Below are positions 1 through 8,349 of a stretch of 26,698 nt of DNA, piece after piece; the stretch's first letter is position 1, and each line of letters begins with the position of its first letter. Origin of the DNA: Burkholderiales bacterium (lineage in GTDB: Bacteria; Pseudomonadota; Gammaproteobacteria; Burkholderiales; CAIKXV01); NCBI GenBank assembly GCA_014379045.1, contig JACMMK010000209.1:1-26698 (forward strand), given 5' to 3'. The notes below the pieces were generated by a model. It was given only the letters and a program-made list of their open reading frames with translations, did not search any database and was not told the origin of the DNA. The position numbers were made by a program, and so were the translations under genes.

Positions 1-99
1 AGTGGAACCACCCCTTCCCATCCCGAACAGGTCCGTGAAACGCTCCAGCGCCGATGATAGTGCGATCCTTTTCGCGCGAAAGTAGGTCATCGTCAGACT
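1..99 (+). rRNA. rrf: 5S ribosomal RNA, 3' part (5' end outside window)
   Basis: The sequence matches the conserved core of bacterial 5S rRNA: the GTGG-AACCACC helix, then CATCCCGAAC, GTGAAACGC, AGCGCCGATGATAGTG and GAAAGTAGG. By comparison with E. coli 5S about 20 bases at the 5' end are missing because the window starts inside the gene. The 3' end is placed near 98-100, just before a rho-independent terminator. It is presumably the last gene of an rRNA operon lying to the left. The exact 3' boundary is uncertain by a few bases. Confidence 0.93.
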
Positions 100-106
100 C
101 CCCCTC

Positions 107-142
107 AACGCCCCGGACGCTACCTCGCGCCGGGGCGTTTTT
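107..142 (+). terminator. Rho-independent terminator of the rRNA operon
   Basis: A 10-bp GC-rich stem, AACGCCCCGG at 107-116 pairing with CCGGGGCGTT at 130-139, has a 13-nt loop and ends in a run of T. It lies directly after the 5S rRNA, so it most likely ends rRNA transcription and insulates the following gene. Confidence 0.9.
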
Positions 143-175
143 GCTTGAACCTGAATCGTTCCTGACCGTTCGGCC

Positions 176-191
176 GGGCGCGTCCGCGCCC
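176..191 (+). promoter_or_regulatory. GC-rich hairpin in the leader of the glutaredoxin-like gene
   Basis: GGGCGCG at 176-182 is the exact reverse complement of CGCGCCC at 185-191, giving a very stable hairpin with a minimal loop. There is no T-run, so it is not a standard terminator. It lies 12 nt before the ATG at 203, next to the likely ribosome-binding sequence GGGA around 195-198, and could influence translation or mRNA stability. The function is inferred. Confidence 0.35.
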
Positions 192-202
192 TACGGGATG
201 CC

Positions 203-484
203 ATGTCCGCGTTCATCATCTATATTCACGACTACTGTCACCTCTGCGAAACGATGCTGGCCGAACTCCAACCTCTGGTCGCGGCGGGGTGCATGGCGCT
301 GCAGGTCGTGGACCTGGACGAGCGTCCCGACTTGCAGTCCGTCTACTCGGCGCGCGTGCCGGTGCTTACCCGCGACGATGGGGAACTAATCTGCTTCGCC
401 CGCATCGACGCGGCCGCCCACGAGCGGCTTATGCAAGCGGTTGAGCCGCCAGAGAAAACCCCGATATCACAACAACTTGGCTAG
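203..484 (+). CDS. Glutaredoxin-like family protein (DUF836 type)
   Basis: This 93-residue protein has a thioredoxin-fold layout. It opens with a beta strand (FIIYIHDY), then the redox motif C12-H-L-C15, a helix, a second strand (LQVVDLDE), and the cis-proline loop RVPVL before a final strand and helix. The length fits the small glutaredoxin-like/DUF836 family, which in Betaproteobacteria commonly sits just upstream of lepA, as here. It is expected to be a cytosolic thiol-disulfide protein; the natural partner is not known. The ATG at 203 follows the weak Shine-Dalgarno-like GGGATG. The C-terminal 15 residues look disordered. The gap to lepA is 69 bp. Confidence 0.85.
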   Translation: MSAFIIYIHDYCHLCETMLAELQPLVAAGCMALQVVDLDERPDLQSVYSARVPVLTRDDGELICFARIDAAAHERLMQAVEPPEKTPISQQLG

Positions 485-553
485 AATCCGCGGGCATCAG
501 CGACCGCGCTGTAGCACGTCTACTCACCACCCGTAGCTTCGCCACGAGACTCG

Positions 554-2347
554 ATGCAGCACATCCGCAACTTTTCGATCATCGCCCACATTGACCATGG
601 CAAGTCGACGCTTGCCGACCGCTTCATTCAGCGTTGCGGCGGATTGTCCGATCGGGAGATGGACGAGCAGGTGCTCGATTCGATGGATCTCGAACGCGAG
701 CGCGGCATCACGATCAAGGCGCAGACCGCGGCGTTGACCTATTTCGCGCGCGACGGTCAGACCTATCATCTGAACCTGATCGATACGCCCGGTCATGTGG
801 ACTTCTCCTACGAGGTGTCGCGTTCGCTGTCGGCGTGCGAGGGCGCGCTCCTGGTCGTCGACGCGTCCCAGGGCGTCGAGGCGCAGACCGTCGCGAACTG
901 CTACACGGCCACCGAGCTTGGGATGGTCGTCGTGCCGGTGCTGAACAAGATCGATCTGCCGTCGGCAGAACCCGAACGCGTGATCCAGGAGATCGAGGAC
1001 ATCATCGGCATCGATGCCCACGATGCGGTGCGCGCGAGTGCGAAGACCGGTCTGGGCATCGACGACATCCTGGAAATGGCTATCGCCAGGATTCCTCCGC
1101 CGCAGGGTGATCCGGACGGCCCGTTGAAGGCGCTCATCATCGACTCGTGGTTCGACAATTACGTCGGCGTCGTGATGCTGGTGCGCGTCAAGGATGGCGC
1201 ACTGCGTCCGAAAGACAAGCTGCTGCTGATGGCGACCGGCGCGATGTACGGGTGCGAACAGGTCGGGGTGTTCACGCCCAAGGGGCGCCCCACCGATGTC
1301 CTGTCGGCGGGCGAGGTCGGCTATGTGATTGCAGGCATCAAGGAACTCAAGGCAGCCCAGGTCGGAGACACCCTGACCCTGGCCGACCGGCGCGCCGAAG
1401 CGCCATTGCCTGGCTTCAAGGAAATCCAGTCGCAGGTCTTCGCGGGGTTGTATCCGGTCGAATCGAACGCCTACGAAGCGCTGCGCGACGCGCTCGAGAA
1501 GCTCCATCTGAACGATTCGTCGCTGCGCTACGAGCCCGAGACCTCGCAGGCGCTGGGCTTCGGCTTTCGCTGCGGATTCTTGGGCCTGTTGCACATGGAG
1601 ATCGTGCAGGAGCGACTCGAGCGCGAGTACGACATCGATCTGATCACCACTGCGCCGACGGTGGTGTACCGGATCGTCCTGCGCGATGGAGACACGATCG
1701 AGATCGACAATCCGTCGAAACTGCCTGAGCAGTCGAAGATCGACGACGTGATGGAGCCGATGATTCTGGCGACGATCATCGTGCCGCAGGATTACGTCGG
1801 TCCGGTGATGACGCTCTGCAATCAGAAGCGCGGCGCGCAGAAAGACATGCACTACTCGGGGCGCCAGGTCATCCTGACCTACGAGCTACCGCTGAACGAG
1901 GTCGTCATGGACTTCTTCGATAGGCTGAAATCGGTCAGTCGGGGTTACGCCTCCCTCGACTACGAGTTCACCGACTTTCGTTCGTCCGATCTGGTCAAGC
2001 TCGACATCATGATAAACGGCGAAAAGGTCGACGCACTGTCGGTGATCGTTCATCGCTCTACGAGCCAGGCGCGTGGTCGAGAACTCGCGGTGAAGATGCG
2101 CGAACTGATTCCTCGGCAGATGTTCGATGTTGCCGTACAGGCAGCGATCGGGGCGCATATCATTGCGCGCGAGACCATCAAGGCGCTGCGCAAGAACGTA
2201 CTCGCCAAATGCTATGGGGGTGACATCAGCCGCAAGCGCAAGTTGCTCGAAAAGCAGAAGGCAGGCAAGAAGCGGATGAAGCAGGTCGGGCGTGTCGAGA
2301 TTCCCCAGGAGGCCTTCCTCGCTGTGCTGCGCACCGACAGCAAGTAA
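554..2347 (+). CDS. lepA: Elongation factor 4 (LepA), ribosome back-translocating GTPase
   Basis: The 597-residue length is standard for EF-4. GTPase motifs are in order: AHIDHGKS (residues 11-18), RGITIKAQ switch I, DTPGHVDF switch II, NKIDLP for guanine recognition and a later SAKTG. The EF-G-like domain II and domains III and V follow, then the LepA-specific C-terminal domain with the basic segment GGDISRKRKLLEKQKAGKK, which reaches toward the peptidyl-transferase centre. EF-4 acts on stalled or mistranslocated ribosomes and binds the membrane under some conditions. It begins the block that continues into lepB. The start at ATG 554 gives the canonical MQHIRNFSIIAHIDHG N-terminus, although the ribosome-binding site is weak. 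Confidence 0.98.
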   Translation: MQHIRNFSIIAHIDHGKSTLADRFIQRCGGLSDREMDEQVLDSMDLERERGITIKAQTAALTYFARDGQTYHLNLIDTPGHVDFSYEVSRSLSACEGALLVVDASQGVEAQTVANCYTATELGMVVVPVLNKIDLPSAEPERVIQEIEDIIGIDAHDAVRASAKTGLGIDDILEMAIARIPPPQGDPDGPLKALIIDSWFDNYVGVVMLVRVKDGALRPKDKLLLMATGAMYGCEQVGVFTPKGRPTDVLSAGEVGYVIAGIKELKAAQVGDTLTLADRRAEAPLPGFKEIQSQVFAGLYPVESNAYEALRDALEKLHLNDSSLRYEPETSQALGFGFRCGFLGLLHMEIVQERLEREYDIDLITTAPTVVYRIVLRDGDTIEIDNPSKLPEQSKIDDVMEPMILATIIVPQDYVGPVMTLCNQKRGAQKDMHYSGRQVILTYELPLNEVVMDFFDRLKSVSRGYASLDYEFTDFRSSDLVKLDIMINGEKVDALSVIVHRSTSQARGRELAVKMRELIPRQMFDVAVQAAIGAHIIARETIKALRKNVLAKCYGGDISRKRKLLEKQKAGKKRMKQVGRVEIPQEAFLAVLRTDSK

Positions 2348-2418
2348 ACTCCGCGCACGTCGCGACCGGCAGTGCCATGCGCTGGCCGGGGCGGGCGCAA
2401 TCGAAAAGAGAGTACACG

Positions 2419-3222
2419 TTGAATTTCCCGTTGATCATGCTGATCCTGCTGGTTGTCACCGGCGGGGTATGGCTGCTGGACAAGCTGGTGCTGCGCAGGT
2501 CGCGTCCCCAGGGGATGCCGGAGCCGTGGTGGGTCGAGTATCCGAAGAGCTTTTTCCCTGTCATCCTGATCGTGTTCGTGTTGCGCTCGTTCCTCGTCGA
2601 ACCGTTCAAGATTCCTTCGGGCTCGATGATTCCGACCCTTCTGGTCGGCGACTTCATTCTGGTCAACAAGTACACGTACGGCATTCGGCTGCCGGTGGCG
2701 AACGTGAAAGTGCTCGACATGAATTCGCCGCAGCGTGGCGATGTGATGGTGTTCCGTTACCCCGAAGACCCTTCACTCGACTACATCAAGCGGGTGGTCG
2801 GTGTGCCCGGCGACAAGGTCACCTACCGCGACAAACGGCTCGAACTCAACGGGCAGGCGTTGCCGGTGAAGGCAGTGGGCGACTACAGCTATGTCGAAGG
2901 CGGGCTCTCGTTCGTCAATGCGCGTCGCCTCACCGAGTCACTGGGCGCACACCCCCACGACATTCTCGTGCAGCCGGAAATGCCGACGCTGCAGATCGGC
3001 GGCGTGCGCCGCTTTCCGCTGCGTGAAAATTGCGAATACAATGAATCGGGGTTTACCTGTACGGTGCCGCCCGGACATTTTTTCATGATGGGCGACAACC
3101 GTGACGCGAGCGCAGACAGTCGTTATTGGGGATTTGTCCCCGAGCGCAACATCGTCGGCAAGGCGGTGATGATCTGGTGGAACTTCGACGCGATGAGCCG
3201 GATCGGCACGCGCATTCAGTGA
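2419..3222 (+). CDS. lepB: Signal peptidase I (LepB)
   Basis: This membrane serine protease removes signal peptides from Sec- and Tat-exported proteins. I chose the TTG at 2419 because AAGAGAG lies about 7 nt upstream and the product then begins MNFPLIMLILLVVTGGVWLLD, the usual betaproteobacterial N-terminus. An in-frame ATG at 2377 would add 14 unlikely residues. From the TTG start the protein has 267 residues, with transmembrane segments at about 4-21 and 46-58. The catalytic serine S69 is in PSGSM and the catalytic lysine K124 in DYIKRVVG. The C-terminal signature MMGDNRDAS is present. The active domain faces the periplasm. The gene follows lepA and is followed 8 bp later by a DUF4845 gene. 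Confidence 0.96.
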   Translation: MNFPLIMLILLVVTGGVWLLDKLVLRRSRPQGMPEPWWVEYPKSFFPVILIVFVLRSFLVEPFKIPSGSMIPTLLVGDFILVNKYTYGIRLPVANVKVLDMNSPQRGDVMVFRYPEDPSLDYIKRVVGVPGDKVTYRDKRLELNGQALPVKAVGDYSYVEGGLSFVNARRLTESLGAHPHDILVQPEMPTLQIGGVRRFPLRENCEYNESGFTCTVPPGHFFMMGDNRDASADSRYWGFVPERNIVGKAVMIWWNFDAMSRIGTRIQ

Positions 3223-3230
3223 AGGCATTC

Positions 3231-3593
3231 ATGTTCACGCGCAACCGGCAATGCGGCGTTTCTCTGATGGGTTTCATGCTGGTTTGCATCGCGCTTGTTT
3301 TCGTCCTGATCTTCGGTTTCAAGTTGATTCCAGCGTATCTCGAGCAATACACGATCAACAAGATCTTCAATCAGATCGCGAACAATCCCGAGTTCTCCAA
3401 TGCGACGGCAGCCGACGTGCGGGCGGCTTTTGGCCGCCAGGTGTCGATTGATCAGGTGCGAGCGATCTCTTCCGAAGACCTCGAGGTCACGCGCGAAGCG
3501 GGTGCCCTGGTGATTCGCAGTCAGTATCAGGTCGTCATCCCGGTGATCGGCAACGTCAGCCTGCTGGTCGATTTCAAGGCATCGTCGCGCTGA
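3231..3593 (+). CDS. DUF4845 single-pass membrane protein
   Basis: This 120-residue protein has a short N-terminal tail (MFTRNRQCGVSLMGF), one hydrophobic membrane segment at about residues 12-34, and a periplasmic or extracytoplasmic domain with alternating strands at the C-terminus (VIRSQYQVVIPVIGNVSLLVDF). This matches DUF4845, a family regularly found between lepB and rnc in Beta- and Gammaproteobacteria. The N-terminus resembles a prepilin-type leader (CGVSLMGF, like G-x-S-L-x-x-F), but no established function is known. The ATG at 3231 has GAAGG 5 nt upstream. An in-frame GTG at 3219 overlapping the lepB stop is a less likely start. Confidence 0.85.
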   Translation: MFTRNRQCGVSLMGFMLVCIALVFVLIFGFKLIPAYLEQYTINKIFNQIANNPEFSNATAADVRAAFGRQVSIDQVRAISSEDLEVTREAGALVIRSQYQVVIPVIGNVSLLVDFKASSR

Positions 3594-3631
3594 GCGCGTT
3601 GCGCCTGCGTCGAGCCGCAGTCGAAGGGTCC

Positions 3632-4282
3632 ATGCCCAGCGCCGTCGCGCACGAGTTTGCCGACCCGACATTGCTGGGGAGAGCACTCACCCATCGAAGC
3701 CATGGTGCCGACAACAACGAGCGGCTCGAGTTTCTCGGCGACAGCGTGCTGAACTGCGTCGTGGCTCAGACGCTGCTCGATCGGTTTCCGCTCGCGGCTG
3801 AGGGCGAACTGTCGCGCCTGCGTGCGAATCTCGTGAACCAGCAGGCGCTGTTCGAAGTCGCTTCGCAGCTTGGGCTGGGTAACGTGCTGAAACTGGGAGA
3901 CGGCGAGGCGAAGACAGGTGGGCAACGCCGCCCATCGATCCTCGCCGACGCCTTCGAGGCAGTGGTCGGCGCGGTGTTTGTCGATGCAGGGTATGCTGCC
4001 GCACGAGCATTCGTGGTGACCAGCCTTGCGCAACGGTTGCAGTCGATCGATATCGATGCCCCGGCGAAGGATGCGAAAACGCGCCTTCAGGAATGGCTTC
4101 AGGCGCGGCGGCATCCACTGCCGAGGTACGCGGTGGTGACGATCACCGGTGAGGCGCATGCCCAGCGATTCGACGTGGAGTGCACGATCGACGTCCTGGC
4201 GCTGCGCACGCACGGTACCGGTTCGAGTCGTCGCGCTGCCGAACAGGCGGCTGCGGACGCAGCCTTCGCGCAGCTCCGGTGA
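3632..4282 (+). CDS. rnc: Ribonuclease III
   Basis: This double-stranded-RNA endonuclease processes rRNA precursors and regulates mRNAs. From ATG 3632 the protein has 216 residues. The catalytic signature NNERLEFLGDSVL supplies E30 and D37, and LADAFEAVVGAVF supplies D106 and E109, equivalent to E38, D45, D114 and E117 of E. coli. The C-terminal dsRNA-binding domain begins at AKTRLQEWLQ and ends in SRRAAEQAAADAAFAQL. ATG 3632 is preferred because GAAGGG lies just upstream (3623-3628). A TTG at 3599 would add 11 residues of poor resemblance. It overlaps the probable GTG start of era by 4 bp, so the two are likely translationally coupled. Confidence 0.96.
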   Translation: MPSAVAHEFADPTLLGRALTHRSHGADNNERLEFLGDSVLNCVVAQTLLDRFPLAAEGELSRLRANLVNQQALFEVASQLGLGNVLKLGDGEAKTGGQRRPSILADAFEAVVGAVFVDAGYAAARAFVVTSLAQRLQSIDIDAPAKDAKTRLQEWLQARRHPLPRYAVVTITGEAHAQRFDVECTIDVLALRTHGTGSSRRAAEQAAADAAFAQLR

Positions 4283-5220
4283 GCATGCCAGGCGATGGCC
4301 TGCCGGCGGCGCCCGCGGTCCCGCCGCTGCCTGCGCGCGCTGGTCGCATTGCCATCGTCGGGCGACCGAACGTGGGCAAGTCGACCCTGCTCAACCGGCT
4401 GATCGGACGCAAGCTCGCGATCGTCTCCGGGCGTGCGCAGACGACACGGAGCAACCTGCTCGGGATTCTGACCCGCGACGACGCGCAGTTCGGCTTCGTC
4501 GATACGCCCGGTCTGCAGGACAATCGCAGCGGCCATGCATCGCGCACCTACAATCGTGAGGTGATCCAGGCGCTCGACAGCGTCGACGCGGTGGCATGGG
4601 TGGTCGAGGCCGGTCGTTTCAGAGCCGAAGATCAGGCGGTAGGCCGGGCGCTGCCGAAGGAAATGCCTGTGGTGCTGGTCATCAACAAGATAGACCAGTT
4701 GAGCGACAAACGCTTGTTGTTGCCGTTCATCGATCGGGTGCGGCGTGAGCGCGAATTCGCCGCCATCGTGCCGGTCAGCGCAGAGCGGGATGCGGCGTTC
4801 GATCCCCTGCTCGATGCGCTGGCGCTGCACCTGCCGGAGCAGACGCACCTGTACGATGCAGACGCGCTGACCGACCGAGGCGAGCGCTATTTCGCCGGGG
4901 AGATAGTGCGGGAGAAGCTGTTCCGCTTTCTCGGCGCGGAGCTGCCGTACGCGTGCGACGTGTCGATCGACCAGTTCGAGGAACTGCCTGCACTGCGTCG
5001 GATCTATGCCACGATTTCGGTGTTGAAAGCGGGGCAGAAAGCGATCGTCATCGGTGAACGCGGCGCGCAATTGAAGGCGATCGGCTCTGCCGCGCGACAG
5101 GACATGGAATCGCTGTTCGACTGCAAGGTGTTCCTCGAACTCTGGGTCAAGGTACAGCGCACGCGCGCGCGATCGAAGCCTGGCTCCGACGCCGGAGTCT
5201 CCGACGACGAGCGCCGCTGA
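4279..5220 (+). CDS. era: GTPase Era, 30S subunit assembly factor
   Basis: Era binds the 3' end of 16S rRNA and GTP during 30S ribosome maturation. GTPase motifs seen are GRPNVGKST (G1), a TTRSNLLGI switch I, DTPGLQ (G3), NKIDQ (G4) and PVSAERD (G5). The C-terminal KH domain carries the RNA-binding loop VIGERGAQLKAIG. The start is either GTG 4279, which overlaps the rnc stop in a GTGA arrangement and gives 313 residues, or ATG 4285 two codons later. A longer upstream extension would run deep into rnc and is unlikely. The proline/alanine-rich N-terminal extension before the G domain (about 20 residues) is common in betaproteobacterial Era. Confidence 0.96.
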   Translation: MSMPGDGLPAAPAVPPLPARAGRIAIVGRPNVGKSTLLNRLIGRKLAIVSGRAQTTRSNLLGILTRDDAQFGFVDTPGLQDNRSGHASRTYNREVIQALDSVDAVAWVVEAGRFRAEDQAVGRALPKEMPVVLVINKIDQLSDKRLLLPFIDRVRREREFAAIVPVSAERDAAFDPLLDALALHLPEQTHLYDADALTDRGERYFAGEIVREKLFRFLGAELPYACDVSIDQFEELPALRRIYATISVLKAGQKAIVIGERGAQLKAIGSAARQDMESLFDCKVFLELWVKVQRTRARSKPGSDAGVSDDERR

Positions 5221-5222
5221 CC

Positions 5223-5951
5223 GTGGATGGGTCGTTACCCGGCGGGCGCGTGACCGGGGTGCAATGCTTCGTGCTGCATACGTATCCCTTCCGCGAGACG
5301 AGTCTGATCGTGGAGGCATTCACCAGTCAGTATGGACGTGTCGCGTGGGTCGCACGCGGTGCACGACGGGCCCGCTCGGCGACTCGCGGACTGATGCTGC
5401 CGTTCCAGCCGATGGCGGCGGGGTGGGGCGGGAAAAACGAGTTGCGCACGTTGCACAAGGTGGAGTGGATCGGCGGACTGCCACCGCTGCGCGCGACCGC
5501 ATTGCTCTGCGGGCTGTATCTCAACGAGCTGCTGTTGCGTCTGCTGAAGCGCGAAGACCCGCACGAACGCCTGTTCGAGAGGTATCGACAGGCGCTGATC
5601 GATCTCGCCGGAGAGTCCGGGATGTCGGCTACGTTGCGACGCTTCGAACGCGAACTGCTGCGCGAGATCGGTTACGCCCTGGTGCTCGACCGCGATGCCG
5701 AGTCGGGCGAACCGATCGACCCCGCCGCGCGTTACATCTATCGGGTGGGCGTCGGCGCGGTGCGCGCCGACGGCGAGGCGGACGGAATAGAATTGCGTGG
5801 GCAGACGCTGCTTGATCTGGCGCAAGACCGCTTTTCCGATCCGCTAAGCCTTCACGAGAGCAAGACCCTTACGCGCCGCGTGCTTGCACATTATCTCGGC
5901 GAACAGCCTCTGCGCACGCGCGATCTGCTCCGATCATTCCACAACATCTAG
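5223..5951 (+). CDS. recO: DNA repair protein RecO
   Basis: RecO helps load RecA onto SSB-coated single-stranded DNA in the RecF pathway. The 242-residue protein starts with the OB-fold region typical of the family (CFVLHTYPFRETSLIVEAFT, then GRVAWVARGARR), followed by a helical C-terminal domain with LYLNELLLRLLKREDPHERLF. No CxxC zinc motif is visible in the C-terminal domain, as in many proteobacterial RecO proteins. The GTG at 5223 lies 2 nt after the era stop; GTG 5250 is an alternative closer to the conserved OB-fold start. The tight spacing with era and pdxJ indicates one transcription unit. Confidence 0.93.
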   Translation: MDGSLPGGRVTGVQCFVLHTYPFRETSLIVEAFTSQYGRVAWVARGARRARSATRGLMLPFQPMAAGWGGKNELRTLHKVEWIGGLPPLRATALLCGLYLNELLLRLLKREDPHERLFERYRQALIDLAGESGMSATLRRFERELLREIGYALVLDRDAESGEPIDPAARYIYRVGVGAVRADGEADGIELRGQTLLDLAQDRFSDPLSLHESKTLTRRVLAHYLGEQPLRTRDLLRSFHNI

Positions 5952-5975
5952 CGCGCCGCATCGACGTCTCGAACG

Positions 5976-6719
5976 ATGACCCGACTCAGCGTCAATCTGA
6001 ACAAGATCGCCCTGTTGCGCAATGCGCGCGACAGCGGTTTGCCGAGCGTGACGCGCGCTGCCACGATCGCATTGCACGCTGGAGCCGCCGGAATCACCGT
6101 GCATCCGCGCCCCGATGCGCGGCATGTGCGCGCATCCGATGTGCGCGAGCTCGCGCTGCTGCTGGAACGCCATCCCGAGGCCGAGTTCAATATCGAGGGC
6201 AATCCGTTTCACAATCTGATGCCGATTGCACTCGAAACGCGCCCCCACCAATGTACGCTGGTGCCCGATGATGCGGACGCAGTGACGTCGAATTCTGGCT
6301 GGGCCTTGCCCGCGCGTGCGCATGAGCTGGAGCCGCTCGTGGCCCGGCTGCATGCGGCCGGCGTGCGCGTCAGTCTGTTCATGGATCCCGCGCCGGAGAC
6401 GATGCGATACGCGCGCGAGATCGGCGCCGACCGGGTAGAGCTCTATACCGAAAGCTTTGCGCGCGCGCCCGCGAATCCGGCACTGCTCGCGCGCTATGTG
6501 GAGAGCGCACACGCAGCCAGGGTTGCCGGCTTGGCGGTGAACGCCGGACACGATCTGAATCTGCAGAACGTTGCGCAGTTCGTCGAGGCAGCAGGGCCGA
6601 TCGCGGAGGTATCGATCGGCCATGCATTGATCGGCGATGCGCTCGAAATGGGGCTCGACTCGGCCGTTCGCGCTTATGTCGCTGCGATCGCGTCCGGTCG
6701 ACGCGCAGACACGCGATGA
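5976..6719 (+). CDS. pdxJ: Pyridoxine 5'-phosphate synthase (PdxJ)
   Basis: PdxJ condenses 1-deoxyxylulose 5-phosphate with 3-amino-2-oxopropyl phosphate to form pyridoxine 5'-phosphate, the last ring-forming step of the DXP-dependent vitamin B6 pathway. The 247-residue sequence is a TIM barrel with the family signatures LSVNLNKIALLRNAR at the N-terminus, AGAAGITVHPRPDARH (phosphate/substrate-binding His and Arg), EFNIEGNP, VSLFMDP, ADRVELYTESFA, and the phosphate-binding C-terminal loop VNAGHDLN. The start at ATG 5976 gives the canonical N-terminus. It overlaps acpS by 4 bp (ATGA), a pairing (pdxJ-acpS) conserved across Proteobacteria. Confidence 0.97.
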   Translation: MTRLSVNLNKIALLRNARDSGLPSVTRAATIALHAGAAGITVHPRPDARHVRASDVRELALLLERHPEAEFNIEGNPFHNLMPIALETRPHQCTLVPDDADAVTSNSGWALPARAHELEPLVARLHAAGVRVSLFMDPAPETMRYAREIGADRVELYTESFARAPANPALLARYVESAHAARVAGLAVNAGHDLNLQNVAQFVEAAGPIAEVSIGHALIGDALEMGLDSAVRAYVAAIASGRRADTR

Positions 6720-7114
6720 TTTACGGCATCGGTACCGATCTGGTCGCGCTCGAGCGTATCGAGCGTCTTCTCGCGCGTTTTGGCAAGCGTTTCGTCGACC
6801 GCGTGCTGATGCCGGCCGAACGGGTCGCATTCGCTCGTTCGCGGCGTCCGGTCAATTTCATCGGGCAGCGTTTTGCTGCGAAGGAGGCCTGCTCGAAGGC
6901 CTTCGGGCTGGGCCTGCGCTTTCCCGCGACCCTGCAGCAGATGGGGGTGACCAATGACCCGCGCGGCAAACCGTTGCTGATTTTCGGGGACGCGCTCGCG
7001 CTTCACGCCGAGCGCGTCGGGATCGGCGGCCGGCACGTGTCGCTGACCGATGAACGCGGCATGGTGTGTGCGATGGTAGTGCTCGAATGCAGCGGGCAGA
7101 CGGTGCCTCGATGA
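6716..7114 (+). CDS. acpS: Holo-[acyl-carrier-protein] synthase
   Basis: AcpS transfers 4'-phosphopantetheine from CoA to a serine of acyl carrier protein, which activates fatty acid synthesis. The 132-residue length is normal. The magnesium-binding motifs are present: GIGTDLVALERI at the start and RFAAKEACSKAFG in the middle. The C-terminal part contains RHVSLTDERGMVCAMVVLE, the usual final strand. The start codon overlaps the pdxJ stop and the stop codon overlaps the nagZ start, both in ATGA form, so all three are probably translationally coupled. Confidence 0.97.
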   Translation: MIYGIGTDLVALERIERLLARFGKRFVDRVLMPAERVAFARSRRPVNFIGQRFAAKEACSKAFGLGLRFPATLQQMGVTNDPRGKPLLIFGDALALHAERVGIGGRHVSLTDERGMVCAMVVLECSGQTVPR

Positions 7115-8172
7115 GCGAAGTATTGCGTCGACCTCGCGGTTCGGTTGCGCCGCGCCCGCTCGGACCGGTGATGCTCGACGTCGAGGGCTTGGTGCTGACG
7201 TCCGCCGATCGTGCACGCCTGGACAGTCCGATGTGCGGGGGCGTGATTCTTTTCGCACGAAACTATTCGTCGCCGACGCAGCTCGTTGCGCTGGTCGACG
7301 AAATTCACGCGCTGCGTACGCCGACACTGCCGATCGGCGTCGACCATGAGGGAGGCCGAGTCCAGAGGTTCCGGGATTCGTTCACAGTGCTGCCGCCGAT
7401 GGCGTCCCTCGGCCGACGCTGGGACGCGGATCGCAACGAGGCCGTCGAGCGTGCGATCGAGGTGGGGCATGTGCTCGCGGCTGAATTGCGCGGCTGCGGC
7501 GTGGATTTCAGCTTTACGCCCGTCCTCGATCTCGATTTTGATCGAAGCCAGGTCATTGGCGATCGCGCGTTTCATAGCGACCCTCTCGCAGTGACCGCGC
7601 TTGCCCGGGGGTTGATCAGCGGATTGCGCCGCGGCGGCATGGCGGCGGTCGGCAAACACTTTCCCGGCCACGGCCATGCGCTCGCGGATTCGCATACCGC
7701 GGTGCCGACCGATCCGCGTTCATTGGAGGAAATTCTGCGCGGAGACTTGCTGCCGTACGCCCGCCTCGCACGCGGCGAACTGGACGCGGTGATGCCCGCC
7801 CATGTGATCTATCCCGCAGTCGACCCGGCGCCAGCGGGATTCTCGCGCCGCTGGTTGCGGGATATTCTGCGCACCCAACTCGGCTTCGACGGCGCGATAC
7901 TGAGCGACGATCTTGCCATGGAGGGGGCAAGCGTCGCTGGCGATGTCCTGGCCCGGGCCATGGCAGCGCTCGATGCGGGGTGCGATATGGTACTCGTGTG
8001 CAATCGTCCCGATCTTGCGGATCAACTTCTTGCGCGCAAGTTGCCGGTGGTCAGCGTCGCGAGCGCGCGCCGGATCGCCCGATTGCGCGGCGCCGCCGGG
8101 GCGCCGACACTGGCTCAATTGGCGGCCGACGAATCCTTTCAGGTGCTGGTGGAGCGGACGCGCGCGGTGTGA
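7111..8172 (+). CDS. nagZ: Beta-N-acetylhexosaminidase (NagZ), glycoside hydrolase family 3
   Basis: NagZ removes N-acetylglucosamine from anhydromuropeptides in the cytoplasm during peptidoglycan recycling. The 353-residue protein carries family-3 signatures: VMLDVEGL near the start, LPIGVDHEGGRVQRFR, the mobile-loop motif KHFPGHGHALADSH with the His that assists catalysis, and the nucleophile region ILSDDLAMEGA. No signal peptide is seen, as expected for the cytosolic recycling enzyme. ATG 7111 overlaps the acpS stop by 4 bp; a longer in-frame extension to 7066 lies inside acpS and is not needed. It appears to be the last gene of the lepA block. Confidence 0.96.
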   Translation: MSEVLRRPRGSVAPRPLGPVMLDVEGLVLTSADRARLDSPMCGGVILFARNYSSPTQLVALVDEIHALRTPTLPIGVDHEGGRVQRFRDSFTVLPPMASLGRRWDADRNEAVERAIEVGHVLAAELRGCGVDFSFTPVLDLDFDRSQVIGDRAFHSDPLAVTALARGLISGLRRGGMAAVGKHFPGHGHALADSHTAVPTDPRSLEEILRGDLLPYARLARGELDAVMPAHVIYPAVDPAPAGFSRRWLRDILRTQLGFDGAILSDDLAMEGASVAGDVLARAMAALDAGCDMVLVCNRPDLADQLLARKLPVVSVASARRIARLRGAAGAPTLAQLAADESFQVLVERTRAV

Positions 8173-8349
8173 CATGGCCGAGGCGGTGTTGTGCAAGCGC
8201 TGCCGCGCTCGGGGGCTCTGGCGGAACTGTTACCTTGCGATCGATCTGCCGGAGCGCGCACGCTCGGGTTTGCCTCAAGAAGTCCAAGTTCACGCGTCGG
8301 CGGCATTCGGCCAACGCTCTTCAATCGCTCTCCTGCCTCGTTCGTCATC

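Noticed and set aside
524..1852. Long open frame of 442 codons on the - strand opposite lepA
   Set aside because: It is a high-GC shadow of lepA: arginine/histidine/aspartate-rich, without recognisable motifs, and lepA on the + strand is certain.
4099..5319. Open frame of 406 codons on the - strand opposite rnc and era
   Set aside because: It spans two confirmed genes and has shadow-type composition with no domain.
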